This document shows positions 44,430 to 57,299 of a DNA stretch of 64,000 bases, one piece after another. The stretch is taken from assembly GCF_964656455.1 (NCBI RefSeq), contig NC_135717.1, positions 140,506,308 to 140,570,307 on the forward strand. Direction: 5' to 3'. Under the pieces are notes generated by a model, which saw nothing but the letters and a program-made list of their open reading frames with translations, did no database searches and was not told the origin of the DNA. The stretch's first letter is position 1. Each line of letters starts with the position of its first letter. The DNA comes from Halichoerus grypus. Its lineage: Eukaryota; Chordata; Mammalia; Carnivora; Phocidae. The position numbers and the translations under genes are program-made.

Positions 44430-46560
44430 TTTAAGTGGTTGCAGGACTTTGCAGGTGCATCTTTGTGTCTAGAACGTCTTTAAGCCTCTTCTTCACACGG
44501 TTCACACTGACTCTTCCTGTTGACCTTCGTATCTCAGCTCAGGCACTGTACCCCAAGACATTTACTTATTACCACCCCCATACATACTAGCTCTGATTGA
44601 AAGGGGAGAGCTAGACAACTTGTTTTAAAGCTAGATTTGCATGGCAAGCACATTAATTTTATAAAGAATGTGCATTTGGGGTGGCCAGAGAAATTGATGA
44701 TGATGATCAGGGGTAAAAATCTCCAATTAAAGTCTTCCCCTCCTTAGTCCTGTCACTAGAGCCTGGACAGTTCCACCCTTCTCCTCTTTGCTCCCGTGGC
44801 ATTGGCGCCCTCTCTATGGGACAGTTGTACGGTTGCACTGTATTATTCTTCTGCATCTGAATCTGTCACTCCACTACTTTCAGAACTTTGTAAAGTCCTC
44901 TTACTCATCTTAAGTATCCGTGGAGCCTGGACTAGAAGAGTCTTATGGTAGAACCTATTTTTTTTAAATAAGAAATGAATAATTAAATGAATCCAGAGTT
45001 AATAGGTTATATAGTATCCCCATAAAGTATTCAAAGACATAAAATACTGTCTCATTCACCTGAGCAATTTACTGTGTATTTGTACATTAGGCCAGATTCA
45101 GTCTTTTTAGTCTCAATACATTCACGGCATCACTTCATACTGTGACCATCTGGACAATTAGATGTAAATACTGATTTGGCAGATAGTTTAGTGGTATGAG
45201 TATAGTTGTGGGAATAAAATGAATTTGAAAGCTACTACCACCCAAAGGATAGATTTAAAGCTACTCTTATTAAAATGAGAAACTTGACATTATCCCTTTT
45301 ATAACTGGAAAATGTCCTAGTATTTTTATAAATGAAGAATAGGCAAATCATCTGGATTTTCATTTTGAGATTTTTGGACTGCCATTTTTTATTTGTCAAC
45401 CTTTAAATAGACTCCCAACCTCAGAGAAAAACCCTCTCCTTGGAGAAACTATCACCAATTTGACACATGGAAAAAATCTTAGGATTAACATAAATAGAAT
45501 ATGTCCTTGTAAAATGTCACAGCATTAAGTCAATTCAGGTACCTTTTTAAAACTCATTCAAAAGTACAGCATTTCCAACAAGCTTGTGAACTTAGCTCCA
45601 TTTGCAAAGGTCACAAAAATGAACCCCTCTTTTCACACATAAAATGATGGATGGTAGAAGCCATCAAATAAATATTCATTTTAAATCAAGCTTTTTATTT
45701 ATCCATTGGAGGTGACCTCTGTTCTAATATCTATATGTAATGCTTTTCAAAAAGGAAAGGCATTGCTGTAGTTGTCTATTAAATCATTAATTTGTGTCTA
45801 CTCTATTCAGTGGCTGCTTCAAAAAAATAACAGCATTATCAAGCTGCTCAGAACAAAGGTTCTTTCTGATTGTCAGCTCCATATTCTAAAAGAGCAGGTT
45901 AATTTCTCTGAATCTCACAGTTGGAACTTTCTTACGCTAACTGGCAGTTTCCACCTAGTGATCAAGGCAATTGACTAAAATAAATTATACATAAAGCTGA
46001 AATTCCTAATAGTAATAAGGCCCCTTCATGAGATAATCACACCAGCAAAAGCACTCATCTGTCAGCTGCAACTCTATAGGTTTTTGAAATTATCTTATAA
46101 AAACTACATTTTCAGAAATGTTTTCATTTCTAGTTTTCTGAAAGGGCTGACATGGCCACGTCTATGGCACTAGGCACAAAGAAGGAGCTCCAAATATATT
46201 CATTAGTTGACTCATTGATTAAACTGGATATACCGTTCATAAAGTACTAGTGTCCATGCTGTTCACAAAGCAAACAGTTGGTGAGGCACTCATTTCAAAA
46301 CAATCAACAGTTATTTATACTACTTAAGAAGGCACATAATAAGGGCTTATAAAGTACAATCCCTCCTCCTCTGGAGTTTAGGATGACGGAAACTCACATA
46401 TGAAATAAATAGAGGTGAAAAAAAAAAATCATCGCTAGGCACTGTGCTGATGGCTATAAAGCAATCACTAGCAGAAATATACATGAGCTAGAATAGTAAG
46501 GGGGTACTTCGTTAAAGATAAAACTTGGACTAAGGCTTACAGGTCGGGGTAATTTTATTA
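44430..46560. other. 2.1 kb intronic stretch, no recognised element
   Basis: No gene, RNA or clear repeat. Small patches near 46160-46230 look L2-like. Confidence 0.45.
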
Positions 46561-46639
46561 GGTAGAAAGGACTAAAGACATTTGCAGATGGATTTCCTGA
46601 CTATGCAAAAATTTGGTGGTGAAAAGGAAGAGAACTCAC

Positions 46640-47090
46640 AGAAATATAGTAATTGCTTTGATGAACTGCCTCCCATACACACTAATCTTGTACCATCTTT
46701 ATGAACAAGGTATTTATTCCACTGGCTGCCTAGAGTGTTGATGGCTGATGGCCCATAACTGGGATCCTCCTTCTCAGCATCACCCTCAGCAGAAGAGAAC
46801 CCTGGTCCAAGACGTGGGGACAGCCCACATCCAATGACTGGTACATTCAGGAGCATAAAAATTTCACCCCTTTTAAGAATTCAGAACCTATATGAAGAGC
46901 TCTCCGGGCTCCAAAGCTCCCCATAGGATTGGCTGAGGCCTGTGATAAGACTACATCACAGCCCAACTTTTCTGCCTGTGCAGTTCTGCTCCCTGCACTC
47001 TCCCATAGGTGCTGATCCAAAGAACACAAAATAAACCTCCTGCTTGCAAATCTCTGAGTTGGCTTCCTGGAGACCTTGACCTGTAACAAT
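46640..47090 (+). mobile_element. Possible solitary LTR remnant (ERVL/MaLR-like)
   Basis: Ends 'aataaacctcctgcttgcaa' followed by 'tctgagttggcttcctggag' and 'gacctgtaaca', a 3' end I associate with ancient mammalian LTRs: polyadenylation signal, then a short R/U5. No coding part is present. Assignment tentative; the 5' edge is guessed. Confidence 0.35.
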
Positions 47091-47139
47091 AGAGGATAAC
47101 ATAGGGACCAATCTGACTGTATTTGATAGAAGGCAATCT

Positions 47140-48130
47140 ACATTTATTCATTCAAGAGGCATATATGGACCCTGACACTGTGCCAGCCACTATTCTAGGG
47201 CTTAGAACACAGCAATGGGAAAAACATTTCTCTTCTCTTATAGACCTGATATTCTAGTGGGGAAAACCTAAACAAACTTAACAGAATTTTAAGTAATATG
47301 TGCTAGAATGAAAAAGAAACAGGGCAAAGGGACAGGTAGTGTATGTTTAGGAGCAGAAAGGACTTTAGATAGGATGACCATATAAAAACTCTGAAGAAGT
47401 GACATATGAGAAGAAAGCTAAAAACATAATTTAAAAAATGTTCTATATCCTGGTTTTGTTAGTAATTAATGACTGCATGCATTTTCTGAAACCCATTGAA
47501 CCATATGCTTAGGGTGAATTTTGTTGTATGTAATTTCTAACTCAACAAAACGTTCTCAAAAATTTTTTTTAAAAATTACTAATGGGACAATCTATCATAG
47601 TATCTGGGGGAAGAATATTGCAGACAAAAGGAACAGCCAAGGCAAAGGCCCTGGGGTAGAAATGTGCCTGGCATGTCTTGAAAAGAGAAACATCAGGAGC
47701 ACAGTAGTAGGTAAGGGGTCAGACCACATAAGTTTTTTTGTTTAAAGAATACAGATCATTCTAAGTCAAATGGGAAGACGTGGAAGGGCTTTAAGTAGGA
47801 CTGTCTCATGATCAGATTTCCATTTTTAAAAAGACCCCTCTGCCTGGTACATGAGAAAGAGTCTAAAAAGGAGCAAGAGTGGAAGCAGAGAGGCTATTAG
47901 GAGGTCACTGCAGAGGTCTAGGTCAACAATGAGAACTTGGGCTTAAGGTCATGAATCATTACAGTTTGCCCGGGACTGAGGTTTCTCAGGGCATACAGGA
48001 CATTTAGGGCTAAAACCAATAGTCTTTTGCAGATCAGCAGGGTTGGTCTCCCTACCCATACTAGAGTAAAGGCCTTTAAGTAGGGAGGTGAGGTCAGATT
48101 CAAAATATATTCTGAAGGTTGAACAGATAG
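47140..48130 (-). repeat. L2-like ancient LINE, antisense, split by an old L1 tail
   Basis: 'tttattcattcaagaggcat', 'gacactgtgccagccactat' and 'tgatattctagtggggaaa' mark the L2 end. After 47575 it resumes with 'ggaacagccaaggcaaaggc', 'ggaagggctttaagtagga', 'ctcatgatcagatttcc'. Confidence 0.65.
47385..47575 (+). mobile_element. Old L1 3'-tail fragment nested in L2
   Basis: 'ttctatatcctggttttgtt', 'actgcatgcattttctgaaa', 'agggtgaattttgttgtatg' and an A-rich end match an L1M 3' end. Confidence 0.65.
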
Positions 48131-48219
48131 TAAAGTAGAAGAAGCCTATTTAGATAGGGCAGAGACAAAGTACAGAGCTTCTTCAAAGTCAGGAAAATGG
48201 GTTTAGACTTTCAAAGATT

Positions 48220-48760
48220 AGCCTGGCTTTAGTATACAGTCTACACTGGACTTTGGAGAGACTATGATTCATGAGATCTTTCATCAGACTGCTGCAGGAA
48301 AAAGATGACAGAAGTGTTTAGAGCTTGATCTCAAACAGAATGAAGGCAGAAGGGATGGCAGTGGTGATAGTGATGGTGACAGTGGCAAATATCGCAGTAG
48401 AGTTGGAGGTCATATTGGAGGGAGAAGAGAGGAGGGTAGAGGTCATGTTGATAAGGACAGGGGAAAATTAAGTAAAATTTTAAAATTTAAAAAAAATTTG
48501 AGAGACATTGACAAAGAAAGAAATGTCAAGATTTGTGGGCTGAAGGACTAAAGGAAAACAGAAGGAACATTGGTCACTGGAAACTGATTACTTAGTGACC
48601 CTGACTGAAAGGGAGGTCAGAAAGAACAGGCAAGGGGAAGATTTGGTGATAAACATCCATTTAGTTAGACAGTATGAATGTAAAGTGAGAGTGGAATATC
48701 TAAGTGGGTGGTCAGTTGGAGTATTAGTTTGTCATTCTAGATGGTAGTCTGAGAGTAAAG
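48220..48760 (-). repeat. Ancient LINE-like purine-rich remnant
   Basis: Resembles the same purine-rich family as 42640-43850 ('gatagtgatggtgacagtgg', 'tagacagtatgaatg', 'gtggaatatctaagtgggtg'). Weak; family uncertain. Confidence 0.35.
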
Positions 48761-48769
48761 AAAACTCAT

Positions 48770-48915
48770 TATTTTGAGTCAAAGGACCTTGCAGAGGTCT
48801 ACACTGAGATGCTATGTAACTATATGTAACCTCTGAGTCTCAAACTCTTCATGTGTAAAAGGAGCAAAAACAGTACCTACTTCACAGGGCTGTTGTAGGG
48901 AAAACAAGATGGAAC
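48770..48915 (+). repeat. MIR remnant
   Basis: Forward MIR: 'taacctctgagtctcaaact', 'cttcatgtgtaaaaggagc', 'cagtacctacttcacagggc'. Confidence 0.75.
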
Positions 48916-48929
48916 TGTCAAGGAAAAGT

Positions 48930-50000
48930 AAGGAGCTGAGATATAGATTGGAGGATCATCTTTCTATGTAAGTTTTCCAAGAACCACTTCTGTTTCCCAG
49001 CACCATAACCCCACTAAAGAAAGCTTATTTTTTCTTAATGTAGAAAATCTTGGTTTCTCCAACTTTAAAGTGATATATAAAAATGCTTGGCATGTGAAAA
49101 TTATGAAATAAGAGATTGATGTGAAACTGTCCATAAAACTCTCATACAATTCCAATTCTTCTGTGTAAGTGACAAGAGATAGAGTAAAACCTTTGTACAC
49201 AAGAACAAGACTCCAGGAACAAGAGCACATCTCCATCCAATCATAGAAGTTCAGTAAAGATTTCATAGAGGAAAAGAAACTACTTGTTGTCCCACAACTC
49301 ATACTAATATGAACCCCTCAATCTAAGATCCTGAAGTAAGAACACACTTACGAAGTAAGCCTCAGACCTAAGCCTTGTTTCAGCTGTGGCCAAATAGAAC
49401 CCATCTTCAGGAGGGGTCAGCAGAAGCACCAGGCATGTACTTCTGAGGATGGCTTCACAGCCTCCCCATGATGCATATCCTAGCTCTTCTTTGCTTCACA
49501 TGAACTTCAGGTTCCCACCTCATCCACCACATACGAAAAACACATTGCAATCCTATTTGGAAATGTCCTAAATCTAATCAAGAGTCAAACCAGCATGTAA
49601 CAGAAGTTGTCCCAATTCTGAAATTTTGTTTTAGAAAATTACTAAAGCTATTTTTTAAAGAATTAGAAAAAGCATATACTTATACCTCAGATAGTGACAA
49701 CTCAAAAAATATAACTAAGATAAAGGTTCATATGAATTGGATATTTGCCTTCTTCTAGAGAATGAGTTTCTATCTGCTTGGTGCCATAAAGAACACAAAT
49801 TCCAGAATAGTGACTAGCTTTCAAATGGCTTACAGATACAGAAGTAGTAAGATTTTCAAACACTGTAACTTCAGTTGATTAGTATAAAAAGACATGCTTA
49901 ATTTGGCTATCAGTTATAATTTAATAAGCATATGAAATTTTATACATTCAAGTTCCTAAATTAAGGAGTTAAATATAAATGTAAATCTGAAAGTGGTCTT
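48930..50000. other. Intronic stretch, no recognised element
   Basis: A 112-codon ORF at 48964-49302 (-) has no recognisable domain. Nothing else seen. Confidence 0.45.
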
Positions 50001-50016
50001 AATAAGCACTCTTCCA

Positions 50017-50214
50017 GGGCGCCTGGGTGGCTCAGTTGGTTAAGCGACTGCCTTCGCTCAGGTCATGATCCTGGAGTCCTGGGATCGAGTCCCGCATCGG
50101 GCTCCCTGCTCAGCAGGGAGTCTGCTTCTCCCTCTGACCCTCCTCCCTCTCATGCTCTCTGTCTCTCATTCTCTCTCTCTCAAATAAATAAATAAAATCT
50201 TTAAAAAAAAAAAA
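50017..50214 (+). mobile_element. CAN-SINE, young
   Basis: Complete element of the 'gaccctcctccctctcatgc' subtype. Exact 16-bp TSD aataagcactcttcca at 50001-50016 and 50215-50230. Confidence 0.97.
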
Positions 50215-50234
50215 AATAAGCACTCTTCCATATT

Positions 50235-51255
50235 TTTCTTTCTCCTAAAACATCCATTTTGATTCACCCTCCCCCCCCAACTCATTCTTCCTCCATCCCA
50301 TAGCTTTATAATTACAGGTAACTTCACATATTTCTCCTACCTGAGGCATTATAGGTTCAAACTCTATAACTGTACCCTTCTGAAGCTAGAGATTATGCAA
50401 AATCTCAAAAATTCCCTATATATCACAGGATTGAATAATAAAAAAGTATTAGAAGAAAGTTGTGATGTTTCTTTAAAACAACTGAGATGCCCTAAATTGT
50501 AGATTTAGATAGTGGGCTATTGAGAGGGGCCATTTAAAAGAGAACAGTCATATCTAAAATGCCTAACTAGAACAGTTAGAGTAACCTGGTTCTGCAACAA
50601 ACTGAGTTCCCCAGGGAGGGTATTGTGGCAAAAAGACAGAATCCTGCAAAAAGAACCCTCCTCCCAGTGAATATTCTTGAACTGCAATTTTGTTCACTTA
50701 CATTTATAAGGTTCAGATGAATTTGTCCATACTTTCATTAATTTCTATGATCTTGATTCCCATTCTGTATTTTCAAAGACTATGAAAAGGAATGTATTCT
50801 ACTAGATTCTCCTCATGTGCAAATTCATAGGGAGTAAGTAGGCACTTTGGGTGAATTGAGCACATTAGAAGTAACTGTTATCTACACTAAAGGAAGGGAG
50901 ATAGGACCTAGATAGTTCAAGATAGGGATATTATCCAAATTTTTCATTTATTTACTTTGTGAGAATGTATGGAAAGTGATAAATCAGCCAAGGACCGGTC
51001 TTCAAGGAGTCATGTTGGAAAATGGAGACATGTGCACAATAAAACAAAAATAGGAGTCTTTAGTGACATAAGAGATATATGGGTAAGATGCTAGGAAGAC
51101 TCAAGGAATCAAAGAACTGGGGGTTATAAACATGTATGGTGATGTTTTCAATAAAGCATTACTTAAGCAAAAAATCTGGACCTCTCCCTCTCCCCCCACC
51201 AGCACACACACACAGAATGATTACTTCTCACCTATAGATAAATCAAAACAAGTAG
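50235..51255. other. Intronic stretch, no recognised element
   Basis: Short C run at about 50271-50278; otherwise unclassified. Confidence 0.45.
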
Positions 51256-51262
51256 ATACCCA

Positions 51263-51468
51263 TTTTTTTAAAAAAGATTTATTTGAGAGAGAATGGGCAC
51301 GCGCATATGTGGGGTGGCGGAGGGGCAGAAGTGGGGGGAGAGAGTGCCAAGCAGACTCCCCACTGAGCTTGGAGCCCTGCAGGGGGCTGGACCTCATGAC
51401 CCTGAGATCACAACCTGAGCCAAAACCAAGAGTCAGACACTTAACCAACAGCACCATCCAGGTGCCCC
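51263..51468 (-). mobile_element. CAN-SINE, antisense, older
   Basis: Reverse copy: 'aagatttatttgagagagaa', 'cctgagccaaaaccaagagt', 'gcaccatccaggtgcccc'. TSD unclear. Confidence 0.9.
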
Positions 51469-52246
51469 ATACTGTTTCCTTTATAGATGGCTAGAACCAG
51501 TACCCAGTAAAAGGAATTGTATTTTCTTAAATTGTTCAATTACATCTAGGCGATTATCTCCACACTGGAGACTCAGGCTGATTTAACACATACATGAAGT
51601 TATAGATAAGGCCAAATACAGTTCTAATAAGAACATAACATGAGAAGGCCTTCTGTACCTTATTCTTACCTTGAGCCTATCTGCAGAAGTCTGACACAAC
51701 CATCATCTTTGGAATCAGAATTCACTTTGGGGGGTGAGGGGAGAGCATGTCCTAAGAAATAAACCCTAATTTGCCATATCCCTAATTCCCTGTATCAGAA
51801 AGCCATCTAGATACCGCCAGGCTCCCGCCCACTCTCATGCTTATGTGAATTCAAATTCTCATGTTAAACAATACCATGGTTCTTAATTAGTTATCCTAAA
51901 AATTAAGACGCTTAAGGTATGAGAACCCATAGTTCTCTCTGAAAAAAAGTCAAAGCTCTCTATACCATCATTTTAAACTCTGAATGAAATGTTCAGAAAT
52001 GCCAGAGATACAGGATTGGTCAATGTTCCTTGGGCCTGAAATGGGAAACCCATGAAACAACGGGAGGGGCTAGGACATGTGCTGTATTACTGTATATTTC
52101 CATTTTCCAACCTACTGCTTAGATTTGTACAAATATTAGAATAAGGGGGAAAAGTTGGATCTCACTTGAGTAAAACTGAAATGGCAAAAACTTCTTGTTG
52201 CCTTTCGGCTACTAGGAATTCAGAATTTCTCATTAACAATTCAGTC

Positions 52247-52386
52247 CGGGGCACCCGGCCCACTCAGCTGGTAGAGCATGCGACTCTTGATCTCAGGGTT
52301 GTGAGTTCAAGCCCCACGTTGGGTGTAGAGCTTACTTAAATGTAAATAAAAATAAAAGAGCTGAGTCTTAAAAAACTCTTTAAAAA
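52247..52386 (+). mobile_element. SINE with near-complete tRNA-Lys-like head
   Basis: About 72 bp from 52251 fold-compatible with tRNA-Lys(CTT): D-arm 'ctcagctggtagagcatg', anticodon region 'gactcttgatctc', T-arm 'ttgtgagttcaagccccac', acceptor end 'gttgggtg'. It continues 'tagagcttacttaaa' into an A-rich tail, with no CT-rich body. TSD aattcagtc at 52238-52246 and 52387-52395 shows it is a retroposon, not a tRNA gene. Confidence 0.85.
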
Positions 52387-52746
52387 AATTCAGTCTAATG
52401 CAAATACAAGTCCTTCTCCCAAAAATCTAAATATGAAGTATTATACATAATCTTATTTGAAATGTAAAAAGCAAAAATTTAGGTAGGTTGATTCTACTAA
52501 AGGAGTGTTAGGCTCTTTTCAAAGCTATTTGATAAAGTTATGAAATTTTGCCAAGAACGTTGCAGTGCTATTCAGAGTAGAGTTTCTAAAAAAGTCATCT
52601 CGATCTCATTTCCTGAACTGTTGAATTATGGATATATTTTGATTAATGACAAAGTATAGATGAGCTATTTAAAACCGAAATGGGTTACAATCACTCTTCA
52701 TACCTCAGTCAATGAAAGACCACTGGGTAAACGCCAATGAACCTAA

Positions 52747-53208
<462 letters not shown>

Positions 53209-55489
53209 TAGAAATCATTAGTTCTACAGCACTGAAAGCTGAATTTTTTTTTCTTTTGCTTCTCTTGTAAAAGGCAATGCCTATGACCATTTTGAGTTTT
53301 TTGTGGGTTTTTTTTTTTTTTACCAAAATTTACCCATGACATGAAAATAGTGTTTTCACTAAACTTCTTTATTAGATATTTAACAGTTTTTAGTAATACT
53401 GTTAAATTAAAGGTGAGGCATTTCAAATATAAGTAAACAAAATCTATTTGAGGGTGAATCACCAAAGTAATGCATTTATATCTACAGTTTATGTTGGGGA
53501 TGAAGGAGACTTTTAGATTTTAAGTTCTATATAACCCAAACTTAGTTGTTTGTTTTTTTTAAAGTATACTCTTGCTCAAAAGCAAAGTCAACTGAAGGAT
53601 TTTCATAATTGAATAGGATTTTTTTTAATTTTCTGTTCTGTATAATTATATTTTCAATTTTATAGTAAATTATTAAAGCATGAGAAATTTTCTTTATATG
53701 CCACAATGTCATCATAAATAAACTATAGTTGTCATTGTTTGTGGCTGTGGAATTAGAACCAACATTACTGGCTATTCAGTGCTTTCTCTAATAAAAATAT
53801 TGCAGACTTCAAAAAGGTCATTCTAATGCAGCATGGTCATTTTATATTCTAAAGCCTAACAGCTCAAAAATGCTAAAGCTGAGTTTCCACTTACTGAACT
53901 ACTAATTTGTCAACCAAATTCTCCTGGTATTTAAGTTTATTTCTCTTTATAAATAAGTTGCCTGGGGAAGCTGCACTAATTCATGTCACAAAAACCCCAT
54001 TTAAAAGCTTACTGCTTTCATTGCTTAAAGGATGATAGAGCAAATTTAAAACAGTGAGCAGTTTCTTCTAATGAAATCTAATGAGCCTAAGATGCAAAAT
54101 ATGTGTGTGTATATATACACTGCATTTCTGTATTTTAACCAAACTGACCTGCACATATATACATACACATATACCTTTTTTGATTCTGTCCACTGACAAG
54201 GCCTAGAAACAAAGATTGAGCCAGTGGCCTGAGCATCCCCAGCAAGAGATATGGCTTGAAAACACAGTTTCTCACTAAAAGAACCTGGTACTTATTGGAG
54301 AAATGGTAGGTCCCAGGTAAGGCACAGCAAGTACATAAGCCTAGAACATCTCATCTAACCAGAAAGAAAGGAAGCTACCAAAAAATACAAAGGTCATGTC
54401 AGAAGACCTGGAAGCCACCCCAAAGACACTCTCACTGGCCAAAGATGTGATCCTTTGAGCATTGGTAAACTAATAAATGTAGGGTATTCAAACCTAAGAC
54501 AAAAGAGCATTTAATGTACGGAGAAATTCTCAGCTTTAAGAACAGTTCACTCCCAGATACTACCTAGTATCCTGAGGTAAGACTTCAGACACCTTTGACC
54601 TTTCTTTCCTTTGGTTCAATGGCCATGGTGTCTTTCTATCCTGCCTCACACGCGCCTCTCCCAACTCCCATGCCAACCATCACCTTATCACCTATATCCA
54701 GAACTCCCCTAATCTTCCCTCCAATTCATTGTGTTCCCTTTAACAGAGTTCCAGAGGCAGCTTAACCGTGAAGCCAATAAAACTTCAGGGTCCCTCATTT
54801 GTTCTGTCTTCTTCCAAGGTCCTAGAAATGAGTTCCCATGATCACTGATATTTCAGCCACAATTTGTCAGTCACAGTCTGGGTCTCCATCTTCACCGCTA
54901 TCATCCATCTCTTCTTGTTCAGCAGCATCCGAGTGGCTACAGGCACTTCTGAGATTTAGTTAAGGGAAGCTGGGTCTGGCAGAATATATTTATGTAGCTT
55001 GTAATCACTTCCATGTGTAATTAGGTTATTGGTGGCTACCGGGAGAAGGAGGGGCTGCTGGGAAGACTCCTACCACCCACTGCTCTAACTCAGCATTGTT
55101 ACATAAAAGGGGCAAGGCCAGAGGTCATTTCTACTTTAGCATTCATCTTTTTCTATGTATTTTTTTCTTCTTTATGTTCTTTTTTTCAAATGTCAAACTA
55201 CATTTGCTAAAATGGCTAGTTAATTGAATCAAAGTGGGCTGTTTCACCAGGGTCTAAAATTATATTAGCTTCAGGATCCACACACCTTGGGTCTACCCCT
55301 ACCTACATTTGAATTACCTGGAATGATTGTTTAATTACTAAATATTAAATAAGGAGATTTCAAGACTCCTAATCTCAAGGGCTCCATCTGCCTGTGAAAT
55401 TATGTCAATCCCTCAGGTCTACATAACATAGATCCCTCCGGACTATGTCCCACTGCATTTCTGTATTTTAACCAAATTGACCTGCACAC

Positions 55490-55625
55490 AGCTCTTCAAA
55501 CAGACTATGTAATTTGCTGCCTCCATTTTTTGCTTAAATCATTTCCTTCACCTGGAATTCTTCCTTCCAACAATGCCCAGCTAAATGCTATCCATTATTC
55601 AGGCCAAGCTTAAGTCTTATTTTCT
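55490..55625 (+). repeat. L2 remnant
   Basis: 'tttccttcacctggaattct', 'tccttccaacaatgcccagc', 'attcaggccaagcttaagtc' follow the L2 order. Confidence 0.6.
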
Positions 55626-55639
55626 CCATCTGTTGAACA

Positions 55640-55930
55640 AATATATAGTGTTTCCCTACTTTGTATTAGGCATTGTTCTTAGATGAGATTTACATCAGTG
55701 GTCAAAAGAGCCAAAAGGCCCTGCCCTTGTACAGCTTGCATTTTAATTTAGGGAGACAGGGAACCAATAAATAAGCACATAATATGCCAATAGGTGGTAA
55801 GTGCTATAAGTGTTTTAAGTGGGGTTGTCAGAGAAAGCCTGATAAGTAGGTAACATTTGAGCCATAACCTGGAAGAGATGAGGAAATGAGCCATCGGGTG
55901 TCTGGGGGAAAGAACATTTTGGGTGGAGGG
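55640..55930 (-). repeat. L2 remnant, antisense
   Basis: 'tattaggcattgttcttaga', 'cccttgtacagcttgcattt', 'gtaagtgctataagtgtttt', 'ggtaacatttgagccataac' are reverse L2. It is flanked on both sides by L2 pieces in the opposite orientation. Confidence 0.75.
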
Positions 55931-55959
55931 ACTTTATGAAGTCTTTTCTGATCCATCCC

Positions 55960-56120
55960 CGATAGGATACATCTTTCCCTTTTTTAAATGCCAACAGCAG
56001 TCTGTTTACACCCTTCAAACATGACGCTTCTCTCTCACTAGACTGTGCTCTGTATTTCTATCTCCCACAATACCCTGACTGGTAGCACTGAACATAGCTG
56101 CTGAATGAATAATGAATTAT
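55960..56120 (+). repeat. L2 3' remnant
   Basis: 'ctctcactagactgtgctct', 'actggtagcactgaacatag', 'ctgctgaatgaataatgaat' match the L2 3' end. Confidence 0.6.
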
Positions 56121-56354
56121 TTACAAAGGAACTATGGCCTGGAAAAACAAGTTTTGCATTTCAAATTTGTTTAACCTACTTACCATTAAAATAACTTTAA
56201 ACACTTGGATGGTGTATCTCAAAGTAATTTGACCTATGTCCGAGGAGACCAAAATTATATAATGAGATCATCCCAGGTAATTCAAATGTTTAACTACATT
56301 TGCTGGAAATGGCTAGTTAATTGGGTTAATTGGAACCAAAGTGGGTTGTTTCAC

Positions 56355-56545
56355 TAGGGTTTGAATCCCACTCTACCACTACTGGCAATTTAACACTGGA
56401 CAAGTTATTTAGCTTTCTGAGCCATAGTTGCATTATTTATGAAGTGGGAGTAATAAGAGGATTTTTTTAAATAAAGGCGCTGTGAAAAATAAAGCATAGG
56501 ATCTGGCACACCTAAGTGCTCACTAAATATTCTTATAATTATTTG
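56355..56545 (+). repeat. MIR remnant
   Basis: Forward MIR: 'gtttgaatcccactctacca', 'acaagttatttagctttctg', 'ggatctggcacacctaagtg'. Confidence 0.8.
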
Positions 56546-57074
56546 TTACTTCATGAAATCTTGGGCTAAATATGGAAAATGTGAAAGCAACAAATGAACA
56601 GTTTAACCAATTCTTGATTGAATGGGAAAAAAGAAAGGTTTGTTTTATAGGATTGGCTGGTCAGTTAAGGCAAAAATGAGATCAGTAGACCTATGTTTTA
56701 CACAGACCAAAGAGTGAATTAAGACAAGGTATTGAATTAAACAAGAAATATTGAAAAAAGTGGAAAAAACTTTAAATAATTTTTCTTACTACTCTACTGC
56801 AGGGTTTCTTTTCTACTGTGTAAATTGCATCAAGATTTTGCCTCTATCATCTACCCATATAGCAAATCATACCAATTCCAACCTTTCTTATAAGGACAGA
56901 CTTGACTGGACCATTCACATGTCTACAGTGGAAGAAAGTAGAAGCTTTTAAATTTCATTTAGGTTGAAACTTTTCAACTTAAATCTGAAAGGAAAAATTT
57001 TAACTCTTAAGTCATTATAACATATTTATAGAAGACTTTCTAGTTTAGAAATCCTTTTCTAACTTGGTTTTTTC

Positions 57075-57290
57075 ATGTGGTTCTCATGATAGACCTGTGA
57101 GGTAATTTCTGAACATAATACTCTCAGAAAATTGAAACTTAGAAGCATCAGATAACGTACGTAAGTCATCTTGCTCCATGCTGACACAAAGAAGGTGTTC
57201 AATACTGGCAATTGCTTTTGACATTACTGACATTCAAAGTCAATAGCTTGTAGGTGGTAGAGCTGGGACTAAAGCCCAGACTCGAATTCC
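57075..57290 (-). repeat. MIR remnant, disrupted
   Basis: 'tagacctgtgaggtaattt' and 'gtagagctgggactaaagcc' are reverse MIR parts. About 60 bp of unrelated text near 57165-57230 lies between them. Confidence 0.5.
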
Positions 57291-57299
57291 CAATGCAGA

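Noticed and set aside
46572..47151. Minus-strand ORFs as a retroviral gene remnant
   Set aside because: The region looks like an LTR at most; no recognisable retroviral protein motif is seen on either strand.
52251..52325. Functional tRNA-Lys gene
   Set aside because: The acceptor stem and D-arm have mismatches, there is no T-terminator, and an A-rich tail plus TSD marks it as a retroposon.
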